DNA of 6,048 bases from positions 1-6,048 of the forward strand of contig CAKSXP010000120.1 of the NCBI GenBank assembly GCA_934515035.1. Reading direction: 5' to 3'. Positions within the stretch are counted from its first letter, which is position 1. Each line of letters begins with the position of its first letter. The stretch is from an uncultured Oscillospiraceae bacterium. Lineage in GTDB: Bacteria; Bacillota; Clostridia; Oscillospirales; Oscillospiraceae. The position numbers were made by a program, and so were the translations under genes. The notes beneath the pieces were generated by a model. That model ran no database searches, was not told the origin of the DNA, and saw only the letters and a list, made by a program, of their open reading frames with translations. Positions 4,963 through 6,048 of this stretch are shown here, piece by piece.

Positions 4963-6048
4963 TTACGATTCGATGAGCAGCTTTCGGGTCTTCCACTTTC
5001 CGCTGAAATAATAGGCGCCTCCCAGCAGGACCGTAACATATCCGGCTATGGAGTTGCCATACCAGAACCCCGCTATGCCCCAGCCGAACACTTTGCCGAA
5101 CAGGAGTGAAAGTCCTATTCTCGCAACAACGCCGTCCATAAGCCCGATCACAAAGGCCAGCGATGAATAACCCAGGCCGTTTATGAGCGAATTGTACGGG
5201 CACATGAGCGCAAACGAGAAAAAGGCAAGGACCTCGACCGGCATGTAGACATGCGACATCTCAAGGACCTCCGGGTCGGTATTGAAAACCGAGAATATCT
5301 GTTCCGGGAAGATCATCAATATGATCGAAAGAACTATCGCGAAGCTGACGCACACGGCATGCGAGGTATGCACGGTCTTTCTTACTCTGTCGTGCTCTCC
5401 CGCTCCGAGATTCTGTCCCATCATCGTCGCGCCCGCCGTGGATACGGACTGCGAAACGATACTCATCAGGCTGCGCAGCTTTGATCCGATACCGGTCACG
5501 GCCGAGGCCACGACTCCGTAAGAGTTTATGTAGGAATTGACAAACAGCATCGATATGGATATTGCCGCATGCTGAAGCGCCATCGGCAGTCCCAGCTTTA
5601 CCAGAGGAGTCAGCTTTGTCCTGTCGATCCTGAAGCTGGCTGGCCGGAAATCAAATCCGAAGGCCACACGCCTGCGGTAAAGATATATGAGAGAAATAAT
5701 AAAAGAAAGCGCCTGTCCTATTACCGTTGCAAGCGCAGCGCCGAAGGACGCCATGCCGAACCCCGCTACAAAGACGAGGTCGAGAACAAGGTTTGTCACG
5801 GCGGCGATCGCTATGAAAAGAAAAGGCCGCTTGGAGTCGCCCATGCCCCTGAGTATCGCGCTTATGGTATTATATCCGAATATGAAAAACAGTCCGGAAA
5901 AGCAGACGGTTATGTAATCACGGGCCTCCGACAGGGCCTCCGCCGGAGTGTTCATCAGCCCGAGGAATATGTCCCTCATCGGAAGGCAGAACGCCATTAC
6001 TATCAGGGAAAGCAGCTGGATAAACGTTATCATGGTGCCGATCGTGGC
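4963..6048 (-). CDS. MATE family multidrug/Na+ (or H+) antiporter (5' partial)
   Basis: This is an inner-membrane exporter of the MATE superfamily, which expels organic cations or drugs in exchange for Na+ or H+. The frame stays open to base 6048: residues ATIGT precede the Met at 6033, and GTM is a normal internal MATE sequence, so about 90-100 N-terminal residues (roughly the first two to three membrane helices) lie outside the window. About 361 residues are visible, with some nine to ten hydrophobic helices. Family landmarks, numbered from the Met at 6033, are ISAILRGMGDSKRP (57-70) in the first half, LKLGLPMALQ at the start of the second six-helix bundle (about 146-154), MMGQNLGAGEHDRVRKT (204-220), and LINGLGYSS (283-291), the second-half counterpart of the RGMGDS segment. 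The C-terminus, KWKTRKLLIES, is a short basic cytoplasmic tail. Substrate cannot be read from sequence. The 62-aa gene follows 51 bases downstream on the same strand. The promoter is off the right edge. Confidence 0.92.
   Translation of the reverse strand, partial: ATIGTMITFIQLLSLIVMAFCLPMRDIFLGLMNTPAEALSEARDYITVCFSGLFFIFGYNTISAILRGMGDSKRPFLFIAIAAVTNLVLDLVFVAGFGMASFGAALATVIGQALSFIISLIYLYRRRVAFGFDFRPASFRIDRTKLTPLVKLGLPMALQHAAISISMLFVNSYINSYGVVASAVTGIGSKLRSLMSIVSQSVSTAGATMMGQNLGAGEHDRVRKTVHTSHAVCVSFAIVLSIILMIFPEQIFSVFNTDPEVLEMSHVYMPVEVLAFFSFALMCPYNSLINGLGYSSLAFVIGLMDGVVARIGLSLLFGKVFGWGIAGFWYGNSIAGYVTVLLGGAYYFSGKWKTRKLLIES

Noticed and set aside
4696..5109. A 137-codon plus-strand frame overlapping the small gene and the 3' end of the MATE gene.
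   Set aside because: It begins immediately after the terminator, overlaps two supported minus-strand genes and has a composition without domain signals.
6031..6033. ATG at 6033 as the start of the MATE protein.
   Set aside because: The frame continues upstream (ATIGT before the Met), the Met sits in a usual internal MATE motif, and starting here would delete the first membrane helices.

Overview
This 6.05 kb window is ordinary-looking bacterial chromosome, fairly GC-rich with strongly GC-biased third codon positions. Gene content and style suggest a Gram-positive anaerobe of the Clostridia (Oscillospiraceae or Christensenellales type, possibly gut-derived). The clues are a LipO/YtcQ-type solute-binding protein, a YesN-like AraC regulator, a soluble KstD/fumarate-reductase-like flavoprotein without a Tat signal, a MATE exporter and a tiny uncharacterised Clostridia-style protein. 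The taxonomic call is inference; no rRNA or marker gene is present.

Layout, left to right. (1) Bases 1-1525, plus strand: the C-terminal ~507 residues of an ABC-transporter extracellular solute-binding protein, cut at the left edge. (2) Bases 1560-1593: a hairpin between convergent genes, whose U-rich side serves the minus-strand gene. (3) Bases 1619-2845, minus strand: an AraC-family regulator with a degenerate GGDEF-like middle region and a C-terminal double HTH. Its start is best placed at a GTG, because a near-consensus promoter lies inside the longer possible reading frame. (4) Bases 2846-3023: a divergent control region with a promoter in each direction and one inverted repeat at each. 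(5) Bases 3024-4640, plus strand: a 538-residue FAD-dependent oxidoreductase. (6) Bases 4655-4695: a strong, probably bidirectional terminator. (7) Bases 4723-4911, minus strand: a 62-residue protein of unknown function. (8) Bases 4963-6048, minus strand: the C-terminal ~361 residues of a MATE multidrug exporter, cut at the right edge and probably co-transcribed with the small gene.

How they may work together: the regulator and the flavoprotein share one 178 bp divergent promoter region, the usual arrangement for a local regulator and its target. The upstream binding protein belongs to a family often found with YesN/AraC regulators, so an uptake-plus-redox module for one substrate is plausible but unproven. 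The MATE/small-protein unit is insulated by the terminator and looks independent. I found no mobile element, CRISPR array, tRNA, rRNA or riboswitch, and no gene-free stretch above 180 bases. I see no clear new multi-gene system; the most open questions are the flavoprotein's substrate and the small protein's role.
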